From a virus, in IMG/VR virus record IMGVR_UViG_3300009161_000003, positions 1-64,000 of that record: a stretch of 64,000 bases of DNA; one strand, 5' to 3'. Below, one piece after another: positions 55,906 to 64,000 of this stretch. The position numbers were made by a program, and so were the translations under genes. Below the pieces are notes generated by a model that was not told where the DNA came from, did no database searches, and worked only from the letters and a program-made list of their open reading frames with translations. Within the stretch, counting starts at the first letter, position 1. Every line of letters starts with the position of its first letter.

Positions 55906-58485
55906 TTACTTCTTTTGTAGTTTTGCTACTGCTTTAGTCAATGCATTAACAGACTTCATCAATGATGCAATCTGTGTAGTCAATGAATCGATCAAGGTTG
56001 CAACTGAGGCTTGTAGCACAGTTACCTGTGTTGCAAGAGCCTTAACTGCTGCGTTTGCAGTTGCTACGTCAGCCTTGACTGCTGTTACGTCAGTCTTGAC
56101 AGATGTCACTGAATCAATAACGTTAACTGCTGGAAGAGATACGATTGCAATTGCAGTGTTTTCTCCTTTAGCAAAACCAGTTACTGGAGTGTCTGCTATA
56201 TCTGCTGACTGTGCAATAGTTACAAGAGATGCAATGATTCCAGCATCTGCAAGTTTTCCATCAAAGGATTGTAATATTGCAGAGGCATTTCCATTAGCAT
56301 CAGTTACTGCTGAAGTTGAAGTTACTCCGTTGCCAAAGATTCCCTTAGAATCAACTGCAAAGTTAACACTAATTCCTTTAACTGGATTTCCCCAACCATC
56401 TTTAACAGTTGCAGTTACTTTTCCACTAGCAGTTGTTAATGTAATGTTTCTTGCTGTTGTTGCAACTGCATCATTAACAGTAAAGGTTGCAGTTTGTGTC
56501 AATCCTCCACCAACAACAGTTACTGTTGCAAGTCCAGGTTTCGTTCCAATTGCTGTAAATTCTTGTCCGCTTCCGATAGTAACAGTCTTCAAATCTCCTG
56601 TTAATGGACGAACAGTAGGTGCAGAAGTTCTAAGAACAACTCCGTCAGATGCAGTAACAACAAGTGCTACTCCAGAGACAGAAGTTCCTGAAGCATTCTT
56701 TAATGATGTTGCAATGGTTACTGCAGATGCAGTTCCTGCTGTTGTTGCTTGAACATCTTTTAATACTTTAACAGTCTCTGTGCTTCCACCAGTTAGTGTT
56801 AGTGAGGCATATGATCCCGTTGCAGAATAGGTAACTGTAAGAACATTTGCAGACGTTAGCAGACCAGTTGAAGTTCCTGGCGCAGTAACCTGAATGGTCA
56901 ATGCATCAACAAAGTTTGTTGTTGAAGTGCTTGAATCTTTAAATGTAATTGTTGCATCTCCATTAATATCAGTAACTGAAGTTGCAATTGTTGTTCCAAA
57001 GTTTCTGCTTGAAGAAGACAATGTTCCAGTAACAAAATAATATTGCTGAGCAGTGTCAAAGTTATTCTTTACATTAATCTTAAGGCTTGTGGTATCTCCA
57101 CTTTTAACTACAGAGTTTGTAATTGATGCACTTAATAGTGATGTAGAAATTCCAGTTGTTCCTAATGCACCTTGAGAAACTGAAGGAGCAGTATAGGTAA
57201 CTGTAACAACAGAGTTTCCTGTTGCTAGGGCAACTGTAATTGTGAATGATCCACTAGCAGTAGTAGCAGAAGTAACATATGTTCCAATTCCATTCGTTCC
57301 AATAACTACTGGATATGTTCCATTTGTAATTCCAGCAACGCTAGAAGATGTAATCTTAGCATTAACAATCGATCCTGCTGTTCCACTAATGGACCAACCA
57401 AGTGTTGATGCAGAAGAAGTGCTAGCAAAATATGTTGTTGATGTTGGTGTTTCAATTGCAACTGGAGCAACATACTTAACTGTAGATGTTGAAACTCCGA
57501 TGGCAGTTGAAAGAGCAACCTTTGTTGCAGTTGCTACTGGATTTGTTGTAAATGTTACGACTTTGGCAACTGATGGAGTTAAAATTCCACCCAAGTTAAA
57601 TGTAAGAGCAGAACTTGTTGAACCACTATGCTTAGCATGAAGATCATAGGATCCTGTTGATGCTGTAAGTGAGTCTGTTGACTCTAAGAATGTATTTGTT
57701 GTTGGTGTTCCAGATCGTGAAGCAGTTGTTAAAACACTTCCTGGAGCAGTTAACTTACCTTTTGTTACTGTTAATGTTTCTGTTGATCCAACTGCAATAG
57801 TTGAAGAAACTGTAATTCTTTCTAGAGAATTACGAAGCAATGTTGGAATACCACTAGTATCTTTAAGTGTAATTCCAAGATCAACTGACACATCCCCTGC
57901 TGTTACTAAAGAAGAAGAACTTGTTTCTAATGAAACTGGAGTTCCTCCAACTTTAACATCTGCAGTAAAGTAAGCCTCTCCACCATCAATGGTTGAGTTT
58001 CCGCCAATTGTGTTTCCCACATTGTCAATCCATAATAAAATTTTATATGTTCCTGGAGTTCTAAATGCGTTTGATAAAACGCTTACAGAATCAACCGTAA
58101 CTGTTTCATCACTTCCGCCTAGAACAACAGTTGCTGCAGTGTTGTTTGATAAAGTTGCAAGAGCCACAAGAGTGTCTCCAACTGTAATTTGAGTTGTTGC
58201 ATCGACTGTTGCTGGTGTTGGATTTGAAATAATACGACCACGAACAGTTACTGTCTCACTTGCTCCAGATGTATCTGAAAGAGCAATCATCGATACAGAA
58301 ATCTTGTTGTCTGCAGCAGTTGCTGTAGCAACGCCACTAGATAATGATGATGAACGGTTTGGAACGGTATCTACTGATAAAATTCCAGTAATTGCTGCAT
58401 TGGCTGGGGCTGATGTAATTACAGACACTCCAGACAGGGCAAGCGCACTAACTGCTGTAACAGCAATCTTTTTAAATAAGTTCAT
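55906..58485 (-). CDS. Large secreted Ig-like/S-layer-type protein
   Basis: 859 residues from ATG 58485 (AGGAGAAAA upstream). Signal peptide 1-30 (FKKIAVTAVSALALSGVSVI then PANA). The body is threonine-, serine- and valine-rich with repeated Ig-like strands (for example GNPVKGISVNFAVDSKGIFG, a bacterial Ig-like motif). The last 80 residues are a coiled coil (VKTDVTAVKADVATANAAVK ... SVNALTKAVAKLQKK), as in actinobacterial surface proteins. No capsid or tail motif. Strong consensus promoter and terminator flank it as a single-gene unit. Confidence 0.75.
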   Translation of the reverse strand: MNLFKKIAVTAVSALALSGVSVITSAPANAAITGILSVDTVPNRSSSLSSGVATATAADNKISVSMIALSDTSGASETVTVRGRIISNPTPATVDATTQITVGDTLVALATLSNNTAATVVLGGSDETVTVDSVSVLSNAFRTPGTYKILLWIDNVGNTIGGNSTIDGGEAYFTADVKVGGTPVSLETSSSSLVTAGDVSVDLGITLKDTSGIPTLLRNSLERITVSSTIAVGSTETLTVTKGKLTAPGSVLTTASRSGTPTTNTFLESTDSLTASTGSYDLHAKHSGSTSSALTFNLGGILTPSVAKVVTFTTNPVATATKVALSTAIGVSTSTVKYVAPVAIETPTSTTYFASTSSASTLGWSISGTAGSIVNAKITSSSVAGITNGTYPVVIGTNGIGTYVTSATTASGSFTITVALATGNSVVTVTYTAPSVSQGALGTTGISTSLLSASITNSVVKSGDTTSLKINVKNNFDTAQQYYFVTGTLSSSSRNFGTTIATSVTDINGDATITFKDSSTSTTNFVDALTIQVTAPGTSTGLLTSANVLTVTYSATGSYASLTLTGGSTETVKVLKDVQATTAGTASAVTIATSLKNASGTSVSGVALVVTASDGVVLRTSAPTVRPLTGDLKTVTIGSGQEFTAIGTKPGLATVTVVGGGLTQTATFTVNDAVATTARNITLTTASGKVTATVKDGWGNPVKGISVNFAVDSKGIFGNGVTSTSAVTDANGNASAILQSFDGKLADAGIIASLVTIAQSADIADTPVTGFAKGENTAIAIVSLPAVNVIDSVTSVKTDVTAVKADVATANAAVKALATQVTVLQASVATLIDSLTTQIASLMKSVNALTKAVAKLQKK

Positions 58486-58532
58486 TTTTCTCCTATAAGT
58501 TAACATGATTTTAGCCTTTATGACTATACCTT

Positions 58533-58562
58533 ATTATAGCAGATATATGAGAACTGTGTCAA
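58533..58562 (-). promoter_or_regulatory. Consensus promoter for the surface protein
   Basis: On minus TTGACA (58562-58557), 18 bp, TATAAT (58538-58533). Both hexamers are perfect, so very high expression is expected. Confidence 0.85.
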
Positions 58563-58567
58563 ACTGA

Positions 58568-60346
58568 CTATAATAAATTAAACTTTCCTAAAAACTCTTC
58601 AACATCTTTTGGCATCTGCATATTACGCTTCTCTTCTCTTTCTTGAAACTCCTGCCGATTTCTTTCTTTTGCAGCACTGCCCCAAGTGTGTACATCAATT
58701 TCTAAGTTTAAATCTTTTTGTGTGTGTGCAATTGCTCCATAGACTGCACCACAAACAGCATCTGCTAAATCTTTAGATAACTTACGTGGGTGGTCCACTC
58801 TGTTACCTTTCATAATTTTTAACTCAGAAAGTTCCTGAAGCAATAAATCAATTTGTGGCATTGCAATTCTTTCTTCATAAACCATCATTGCTAAATCTTC
58901 ATAATGTTTTTTAGCAACTGAAACTGTATCTGTATTTATTCCAACAGCCTTAAGTTCATTTTGAATATCAAATGATTGCCATCTATCAAAGGATACAATA
59001 CCAATGTTAAATCCTTGCCTTCTTAGGTTAATAATCCATTGTTTTACTTCAGATAAGTTTACTGGCCCCTCAATTTTTGGCTCCCACCATGCAACGGCAT
59101 CTACAACAACAACTGGTGCAACCTGTTCATAGTCTTTAATAACTTGAATGTTAACCCATTTGTCAACGTGTGCAATAGCAACAGCACACTTATCATGCTT
59201 CTGTGCAAGGTCTGCGTGTATATAATATGTTTTGTCTGGATCTGGTTTAAAAGATTCATCAAACCTTCTATTAGAATCTAGTGGATTTCTTAGCGTCATA
59301 CACTTAACTAACTTATCTTTTTGTTTAAAGAATGCGTCTGATGAAAATGTTGGGATACATGCAAAGCGCATCATTGCATCACCCAAGTCTGTATAGAATG
59401 CATGTTTAAAATCTTCAATACTTCTTGTTGGGTTTACTTCCCATGTTGGTCTTTTTAATGCTAAGATTCCAGGAAACTTATATGAAATAATATAATCTTC
59501 ATCCCAGGAAATTTCAAATGAGTTGTCTGGAGTATCTCCTAGTTCTGGATTTAAAATAAACTTATGGGTTCTTTCAACAACTTCTTTTTCAGCAATTACA
59601 CTGTCATATTTTTCAGAGATAAAGTCTCCTGGATATCTAGGAAATGAAAGCAATACAACTTTTCCAAGATCTGGGAAACGAGAATCGACTGATCCACGAA
59701 ACGCTTTATAAATATTTTCTGCAGTTTTACCTTGTTCATTACCAGTTCCAACTTCAGATGCAAAACCAGAAATCTCATCAAGAACTGCAAGCAATAGGTT
59801 TAAACCTTCATGTGATTCTCTTTCTGAGTGTCCAGAATAAACAGTTATCGATTGATCAAATTCAATAGAGTCTGCTTTTGCATTATACTTTCCCGCAAAC
59901 CAAGGAGATTTTTCAATTTTATTTTTAAATCCTTTAAAAAAAACGTTCTTTGCTTGTTGAGCATTTATAGCAACGTTAATTAAATCTATTGCGTCTCCGC
60001 TTGGTTTTCCGAAGTATCTTGCCGGGTCTTTAAGACATAGTAACTTATAAACAATATAGGCACAAGCCACAGTCGAAGTAAAGTCCTTGCCACTACCCTT
60101 CCCAAGTTGTAAAATAATTTCGTTTTTAGTAAATTTTTCATAATATTTTTTACCTTCCACTGTTCCCATTATTTTTTCTAAATCTTCTTTTTTATAAATC
60201 TGACTCATTGCTTCAACAATTTCATATTGTATTTTTGACAATGGCGGTTGGCCTAAATAGTTTGGAGACTCAATAAATGTTTTTGCATCTACTGGAACCT
60301 CTAAAAAATTATTGTCTTCAAGTACTTCTAGAAACTCATTGAACAT
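58568..60346 (-). CDS. terL: Terminase large subunit
   Basis: 592 residues. Walker A LGKGSGKD (residues 81-88), Walker B LLLAVLDE (184-191), then a nuclease domain with YYIHADLAQKHD, IVSFDRWQS and a late acidic DLADAVCGAVYG. It packages DNA into the prohead. ATG 60346 overlaps the upstream small-subunit-like gene by 11 nt. Confidence 0.92.
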   Translation of the reverse strand: MFNEFLEVLEDNNFLEVPVDAKTFIESPNYLGQPPLSKIQYEIVEAMSQIYKKEDLEKIMGTVEGKKYYEKFTKNEIILQLGKGSGKDFTSTVACAYIVYKLLCLKDPARYFGKPSGDAIDLINVAINAQQAKNVFFKGFKNKIEKSPWFAGKYNAKADSIEFDQSITVYSGHSERESHEGLNLLLAVLDEISGFASEVGTGNEQGKTAENIYKAFRGSVDSRFPDLGKVVLLSFPRYPGDFISEKYDSVIAEKEVVERTHKFILNPELGDTPDNSFEISWDEDYIISYKFPGILALKRPTWEVNPTRSIEDFKHAFYTDLGDAMMRFACIPTFSSDAFFKQKDKLVKCMTLRNPLDSNRRFDESFKPDPDKTYYIHADLAQKHDKCAVAIAHVDKWVNIQVIKDYEQVAPVVVVDAVAWWEPKIEGPVNLSEVKQWIINLRRQGFNIGIVSFDRWQSFDIQNELKAVGINTDTVSVAKKHYEDLAMMVYEERIAMPQIDLLLQELSELKIMKGNRVDHPRKLSKDLADAVCGAVYGAIAHTQKDLNLEIDVHTWGSAAKERNRQEFQEREEKRNMQMPKDVEEFLGKFNLL

Positions 60347-60872
60347 CGTGGACAATTGTTATTACCTCATTTGCCTTAGCGATAGATGATAATCTTTTCA
60401 TAATTTCATCTCTTACCTGTGGATATTCAGAAGCAATATCACGCAAGATTTCAATTAATACTTCTTGCTTTTGTTCAACCTCTAAGATCTCTTCTGCTAG
60501 TTCTTTATTTTCTAGCAGCCCTGCTTTTTGTAGCATATCAATTCTTTTTGATTCAATGTCTAATACTAATTTAATTGCATTAGTCTTTGCTCCAAGATTA
60601 TTATTTAATCCAGCCTCATCAATAACCTCGTAGGCTTTAGAAATTAACTTACCATAGTGTTGGTCTGCTGCTGCTAATGCTTCTTTTGCTCTACCTCGAA
60701 TTGCATCGTTAGCAGAAGCCATAACTTTCCACTCATTTATAAGTGCAACAACTCTAACTCTAGGCATACTTAAATCTTTTGAAATCTTGGTTGGGTCACT
60801 ACCCTTTAAATATTCTTCTACTACTTTATTTATTTGATCTAAGTGTTCAATAAGTTCAACTTCAGTTGACAT
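60336..60872 (-). CDS. Terminase small subunit-like protein
   Basis: 178 residues. An N-terminal helix-turn-helix-like segment (DPTKISKDLSMPRVRVVALI) followed by long helices and a C-terminal coiled coil fits small terminase architecture. It sits directly upstream of and overlaps terL. DNA recognition of the packaging site is inferred. Confidence 0.7.
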   Translation of the reverse strand: MSTEVELIEHLDQINKVVEEYLKGSDPTKISKDLSMPRVRVVALINEWKVMASANDAIRGRAKEALAAADQHYGKLISKAYEVIDEAGLNNNLGAKTNAIKLVLDIESKRIDMLQKAGLLENKELAEEILEVEQKQEVLIEILRDIASEYPQVRDEIMKRLSSIAKANEVITIVHDVQ

Positions 60873-61107
60873 GATTTATTCCTTCAATTCTATAGATTTC
60901 ATCTTGAATATAAAAAATTGCTTTCTTTAAATCTTCAACATGTTTCTCTTCGTTTTTTAATCCTGCTCTCCAAAGATACTTAATAGCATTGCCTATATTA
61001 AAATTTCTATGTCTAGTTATTTCTAAGCACTCAACGCCAGATGGATCGCTAGTATAATGTTCTGGATGGCTAACTTGATCAACCGTAATTTTTAAATGAT
61101 CGCTCAT
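60862..61107 (-). CDS. DUF3310 protein
   Basis: 81 residues: HPEHYTSDPSGVECLEI, FNIGNAIKYLWRAGLK and DLKKAIFYIQDEI are the three DUF3310 blocks. The family is often called a nucleotide kinase-like protein, but activity is unclear. Overlaps both neighbours. Confidence 0.9.
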   Translation of the reverse strand: MSDHLKITVDQVSHPEHYTSDPSGVECLEITRHRNFNIGNAIKYLWRAGLKNEEKHVEDLKKAIFYIQDEIYRIEGINHVN

Positions 61108-61259
61108 CGCTTAGACTTCCTTAATCCAAATTTTGCAAGGTAAACGTAAACAGTCTCTACTGTACATCCACACTCCTTAGCAATCTCCTCTGGAGTCTTT
61201 TTATCCATAACATATCGTTTACGCATAAAGACTTCTGATGTATACAGTTTAGCAGCCAT
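61104..61259 (-). CDS. Small helix-turn-helix protein
   Basis: 51 residues, MAAKLYTSEVFMRKRYVMDK, with an HTH of the sigma-70 region 4 kind (TPEEIAKECGCTVETVYVYL). Start at 61259 chosen; the longer frame runs into the upstream gene. Probable DNA-binding regulator. Confidence 0.7.
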   Translation of the reverse strand: MAAKLYTSEVFMRKRYVMDKKTPEEIAKECGCTVETVYVYLAKFGLRKSKR

Positions 61260-61263
61260 ATCG

Positions 61264-61908
61264 TTATTTGTCAACTTCTGTCTCAAGGATATCATAGTTG
61301 TATGCGTTTGAGTCTTCAAGCGTCCATTTATCATAACTTTCAACATCCCATTTATTTGTATTAATAAGTCTTTGTATTACTAGATCTTTTTTTGTTACAA
61401 AAGATGGTTCTTTTAACCTTACCCTGTTATTTGGCTGTATTGCAAAGTTTCCATCATCTCTTTGAATTACATGCCCACACTTGTGCTGTCCTGGATTTTC
61501 AGAGTATCCATCATCAAGTATGTTACTTTCTGGACTATGCCAATCAAGTGTAAATAAATATTTTCCAGGAACATTTGTTTTATTTCTATCAAGATATGAA
61601 ATTCTCATGTTACTTAAATTTTCAAATTTTGTAACTGAAATATATGGACTAAAAGAATTCCATAAAACTAAATTATGAATTGGCTCTTCTGGAACATTTG
61701 GTTTTGTACAAAAAGCATTAATTGGCATTCTCCACCACATTCCACCATCTTCCATTAATAAATGAAATAGTGGACTTCTTCCCTTAACAGTTGCAACTCC
61801 AAATATAACACATGGAAAATATTGATCATGACTGTCTTCTTGATCTCTTAAAAAATTTCCACGAACATAACATTCTATTGGTGGTATGTTTGCATTTAAC
61901 TCTGGCAT
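61264..61908 (-). CDS. Conserved phage protein of unknown function
   Basis: 214 residues. Clear blocks are FGVATVKGRSPLFHLLMEDG, GGMWWRMPINAFC and GKYLFTLDWHSPES; seen in large phages of cyanobacteria and actinobacteria in outline. Probably beta-rich. Overlaps RuvC-like gene stop (TAATG). Confidence 0.6.
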   Translation of the reverse strand: MPELNANIPPIECYVRGNFLRDQEDSHDQYFPCVIFGVATVKGRSPLFHLLMEDGGMWWRMPINAFCTKPNVPEEPIHNLVLWNSFSPYISVTKFENLSNMRISYLDRNKTNVPGKYLFTLDWHSPESNILDDGYSENPGQHKCGHVIQRDDGNFAIQPNNRVRLKEPSFVTKKDLVIQRLINTNKWDVESYDKWTLEDSNAYNYDILETEVDK

Positions 61909-62498
61909 TACTTGTCAACTCCCATTGCTTTATCCCAGTTTTTTATAGCCCAATGCCCAATACCACAAGCATCTGCTACATCATTGTCAGTTATAGATCT
62001 ATCATACTGCATATTAATAAACCTTATTGTTCTTTCTTTGCGTAAATTTCTTTCATAGGTTTTATACCAAGACTCTGACTTTCCAGGATTTGCTGATCGT
62101 ATAGCAAACTTTTCATCCTTGTCAATTTTTTTATTACCAATAAAGTTTTGCCAAGTTATTGGAGAAACTGTTCCTATAACTTTTGTGCCAGTTAGTCCTG
62201 CTGCCCCTAACAAGGCTCCTTGAACAAGCGCTAAGTCTGCAGCAACCTTTGGACTATTCATGAATACAGTATGTTCAATAACTATTGCTTCAAACCCTCC
62301 GTAATGATCTAAGAATGATTTAGTCTTATTACATGCATCCATAACCTTTTCATAATTTGTTTTACCTTCAAAATTAATCTTACCAACTGTTCCAAGAACA
62401 TTATCATTAAATACAGCAAAGGCAAGGCTGTTTGTACTAGCATCAATGGCACATATTGTTTTTGGCTTAATAGCAAAGCCCCACTTATTCTTGTTCAT
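61908..62498 (-). CDS. RuvC-like Holliday junction resolvase
   Basis: 196 residues. CAIDASTNSLAFAVF (first Asp), EAIVIEHTVFMNSPKVAADL (Glu) and DNDVADACGIGHWA (last Asp) form the RNase H-fold active site. Predicted to resolve recombination or packaging branch structures. Overlaps the zinc protein gene. Confidence 0.85.
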   Translation of the reverse strand: MNKNKWGFAIKPKTICAIDASTNSLAFAVFNDNVLGTVGKINFEGKTNYEKVMDACNKTKSFLDHYGGFEAIVIEHTVFMNSPKVAADLALVQGALLGAAGLTGTKVIGTVSPITWQNFIGNKKIDKDEKFAIRSANPGKSESWYKTYERNLRKERTIRFINMQYDRSITDNDVADACGIGHWAIKNWDKAMGVDK

Positions 62499-62775
62499 AT
62501 TGCATATAACCTTTAATTTGATTAAGCATTCTATGTAATTCTTTTGGATCTACCGTGCAATTTGGACAATAGTTAACGTCGTTGTACATTGAAAGGGTAG
62601 TTCCACAACCTCTGGCACATTTTCTATCTTTGCCAATTCTTTTTTTTCTTTTATTTAATGCCTGCTTGTTAGCAATTTTTACTTTTGTTGCTTCATTTCT
62701 ACAAGTTGGACTACAGTAAATTTGATAACTTACTGTAGCATCAAACATATTCTCGCACCAACTACACGGCTTCAC
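62485..62775 (-). CDS. Double zinc-ribbon protein
   Basis: 96 residues: CSWCENMFDATVSYQIYCSP, then C-ARGCGT and CPNC. Two zinc sites separated by a lysine-rich helix. Likely nucleic-acid binding partner of the neighbouring nucleases. Confidence 0.7.
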   Translation of the reverse strand: MKPCSWCENMFDATVSYQIYCSPTCRNEATKVKIANKQALNKRKKRIGKDRKCARGCGTTLSMYNDVNYCPNCTVDPKELHRMLNQIKGYMQYEQE

Positions 62776-63577
62776 TTAGACCCTCTAGTGGAGCAATTTT
62801 AATTACTCCTGGTCCTGCATCAGCGCAGGCCTTTTGGACTGGACAAGCCTTACAAATTTTTGAATTTGCACGATAGTTTTTATTAGGAAGAGTTCTATCT
62901 TCCCAGGCCTTGCGTACTTCCCTTAGCCAGTTAAATGTATTGTCTATCCATTGTCTATAATGGTCATTGACGCTTATTGGAATTGCAAGAAGTTCATGGC
63001 TATTTTTATTTTCATATAATAAAACTCCATCTTTCTTCTTAAGAATTTTCATATACAGCAATATCTGAATAATGTGACCTTTTTTAGCCTTATTCATTCT
63101 TTTATAATACTGAAATGCTTCTTCTCCGCATGTTTTAATTTCTAACACAACTTCTTCATCATTAATAACTAAAATACCATCTCCATATCCAAAGATTGGA
63201 GGATCTTGGTTACTAATTTTAAATTCAGTTGTTGGCTTGCCAGTCTTTTCATCAGTAAATACTTTTGCTATTCCAGAATTAAGAATTGCGTCTTGAATTC
63301 TTCCATGAGATAACGTACCATTGCCCATATTTGCAGCAGAGAATGGAGTAGTCAAGTCATCAAACTCGTTGCCATCAAAGGCTAAGTACCAATATCTAGC
63401 ACACTCACCAAACCCATAAGCAATTGTTGATGGAGCAAATGTTTTCTTTTGAACAAACTTTTTGTCACGACCTACAAGATAGCCTTTTTCAATAGCCTCA
63501 ACTAAAGATTTAGTATCTATGTGACTTTCTGCCTTTGTTTGTTTTACCATTACTTGTTGTAGTAAACTTTTAGTCAT
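62762..63577 (-). CDS. Cas4-like PD-(D/E)XK nuclease
   Basis: 271 residues. GECARYWYLAF (first Cys), FGYGDGILVINDEEVVLEIK (Asp then E-x-K active site) and ICKACPVQKAC (three Cys) match the Cas4/AddB-type exonuclease fold with a 4Fe-4S cluster. No CRISPR array or other cas gene is in the window, so it is a phage recombination nuclease. SD AAAGGAATA precedes ATG 63577. Confidence 0.85.
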   Translation of the reverse strand: MTKSLLQQVMVKQTKAESHIDTKSLVEAIEKGYLVGRDKKFVQKKTFAPSTIAYGFGECARYWYLAFDGNEFDDLTTPFSAANMGNGTLSHGRIQDAILNSGIAKVFTDEKTGKPTTEFKISNQDPPIFGYGDGILVINDEEVVLEIKTCGEEAFQYYKRMNKAKKGHIIQILLYMKILKKKDGVLLYENKNSHELLAIPISVNDHYRQWIDNTFNWLREVRKAWEDRTLPNKNYRANSKICKACPVQKACADAGPGVIKIAPLEGLSEAV

Positions 63578-63605
63578 TATATTCCTTTGTTTAGACAAGT
63601 ATACA

Positions 63606-63911
63606 CTATCTGGTGATATATTTCAGTGCTGACACTAAATTGTTTACTGCTTCTGCTGCAGTATAATAAATGTTTTTCTTTCCCCTGTTACTTTTATCAA
63701 CATTTGCCATCCAGGTTGCTTTCAATGCCAACTTAGCAGCAATAGCCTGAAGTCTAACAATTTCTAAAGTTGCAACTTGAATAGGAATGTCTGGTTTAAT
63801 AATAAGTTTAGCAATCATAGTCAGTGCAGTTGTAAGATCTTCATCTTGCATGTACTCTGCTATGTCTGATAGATCATTAAGTTGTTCTAGTGTTGTATTG
63901 TTTTGTTCCAA
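63606..63911 (-). CDS. Conserved helical phage protein
   Basis: 101 residues: LATALTMIAK-like helices and WMANVDKSNRGKKNIYYTAAEA, a motif seen in many actinobacteriophages next to terminase-proximal nucleases. Unknown function. Confidence 0.65.
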   Translation of the reverse strand: MEQNNTTLEQLNDLSDIAEYMQDEDLTTALTMIAKLIIKPDIPIQVATLEIVRLQAIAAKLALKATWMANVDKSNRGKKNIYYTAAEAVNNLVSALKYITR

Positions 63912-63929
63912 AGTTTAACTACTTTCTAT

Positions 63930-64000
63930 TTATTTTAACAATGAGTCTTTTTTGTAATATTCTTCTTGATATCTTAAAAAGTTTTTATTTTTAACCCAAG
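63930..64000 (-). CDS. C-terminal end of a gene running out of the window
   Basis: The minus frame reads WVKNKNFLRYQEEYYKKDSL then K and a TAA at 63932-63930. It is open to the window edge, so a gene upstream is likely but unidentified. Confidence 0.4.
   Translation of the reverse strand, partial: WVKNKNFLRYQEEYYKKDSLLK

Noticed and set aside
55877-56752. Plus-strand 291-residue frame over the Ig-like protein
   Set aside because: Antisense to a gene with signal peptide, RBS, promoter and terminator; the frame is open because of biased codon use.
62762-63577. CRISPR-associated interpretation of the Cas4-like nuclease
   Set aside because: No repeat-spacer array or other cas gene was seen; Cas4-like nucleases are common in phages as recombination enzymes.

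Overview
The window is part of a low-GC tailed double-stranded DNA phage genome, cut through a gene at each end. Several family matches point to an actinobacterial host: a WhiB-type protein, a GP88-family protein, a DUF932/TIGR03299 protein, a CxxC...CxxH zinc protein of the DUF7455 type, and many small proteins of kinds usual in actinobacteriophages. The low GC, leaderless promoters, PstS, Hsp20, carbamoyltransferase, tryptophan halogenase and many 2-oxoglutarate oxygenases fit a phage of freshwater Actinomycetota (for example Nanopelagicales). That host is an inference, not something read from the sequence.

Layout. 1-7.1 kb (mostly minus): tail-fibre, baseplate and adhesin genes, including a collagen-like fibre and a cysteine-rich fibre, plus one secreted muramidase-like gene on plus. 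7.1-19 kb: promoter-rich early region of small genes, mostly plus, with a short minus operon at 9.8-10.3 kb. Here a 14-bp motif (TGTCCGATTTGTAC), Shine-Dalgarno-led promoters with a shared leader, conserved hairpins and a tRNA-Asp recur. 19.0-19.6 kb: AT-rich stretch with repeats, a G-rich tract and four perfect DnaA boxes, a candidate replication origin. 20-29.5 kb: an unusual enzyme cassette with a methyltransferase, a flavin-dependent tryptophan halogenase, a 2OG oxygenase, a luciferase-like/2OG fusion, an SGNH-like protein, three tandem 2OG paralogues and a JmjC/cupin protein. 29.7-36 kb: PstS, thioredoxin-like protein, carbamoyltransferase, a second SGNH-like protein and two conserved phage proteins. 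36-41 kb: glycosyltransferases and an FkbM methyltransferase. 41-46.7 kb (minus): membrane protein, pyrimidine-dimer glycosylase-like protein, WhiB, zinc proteins, secreted HNH nuclease and CHAP endolysin. 46.7-52.4 kb (minus): a second group of 2OG oxygenases with a glycosyltransferase, tRNA-Thr and a proteasome-like hydrolase. 52.4-58.5 kb (minus): holin candidates, two very large secreted repeat proteins and Hsp20. 58.6-64 kb (minus): terminase and DNA-metabolism genes (DUF3310, RuvC-like, Cas4-like nuclease).

The most interesting signals are: (i) eleven predicted Fe(II)/2OG-type oxygenase domains together with a halogenase, carbamoyltransferase, SGNH proteins, FkbM methyltransferase and glycosyltransferases, which look like an undescribed modification or biosynthesis programme; (ii) at least 20 genes in which a -10 hexamer lies exactly 6 nt before the start codon, implying widespread leaderless transcription; (iii) a recurrent upstream motif and a hairpin family with compensatory stem changes in the early region; (iv) a candidate origin whose DnaA boxes fall inside promoter spacers. 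All calls come from reading sequence by eye; no database search was run.
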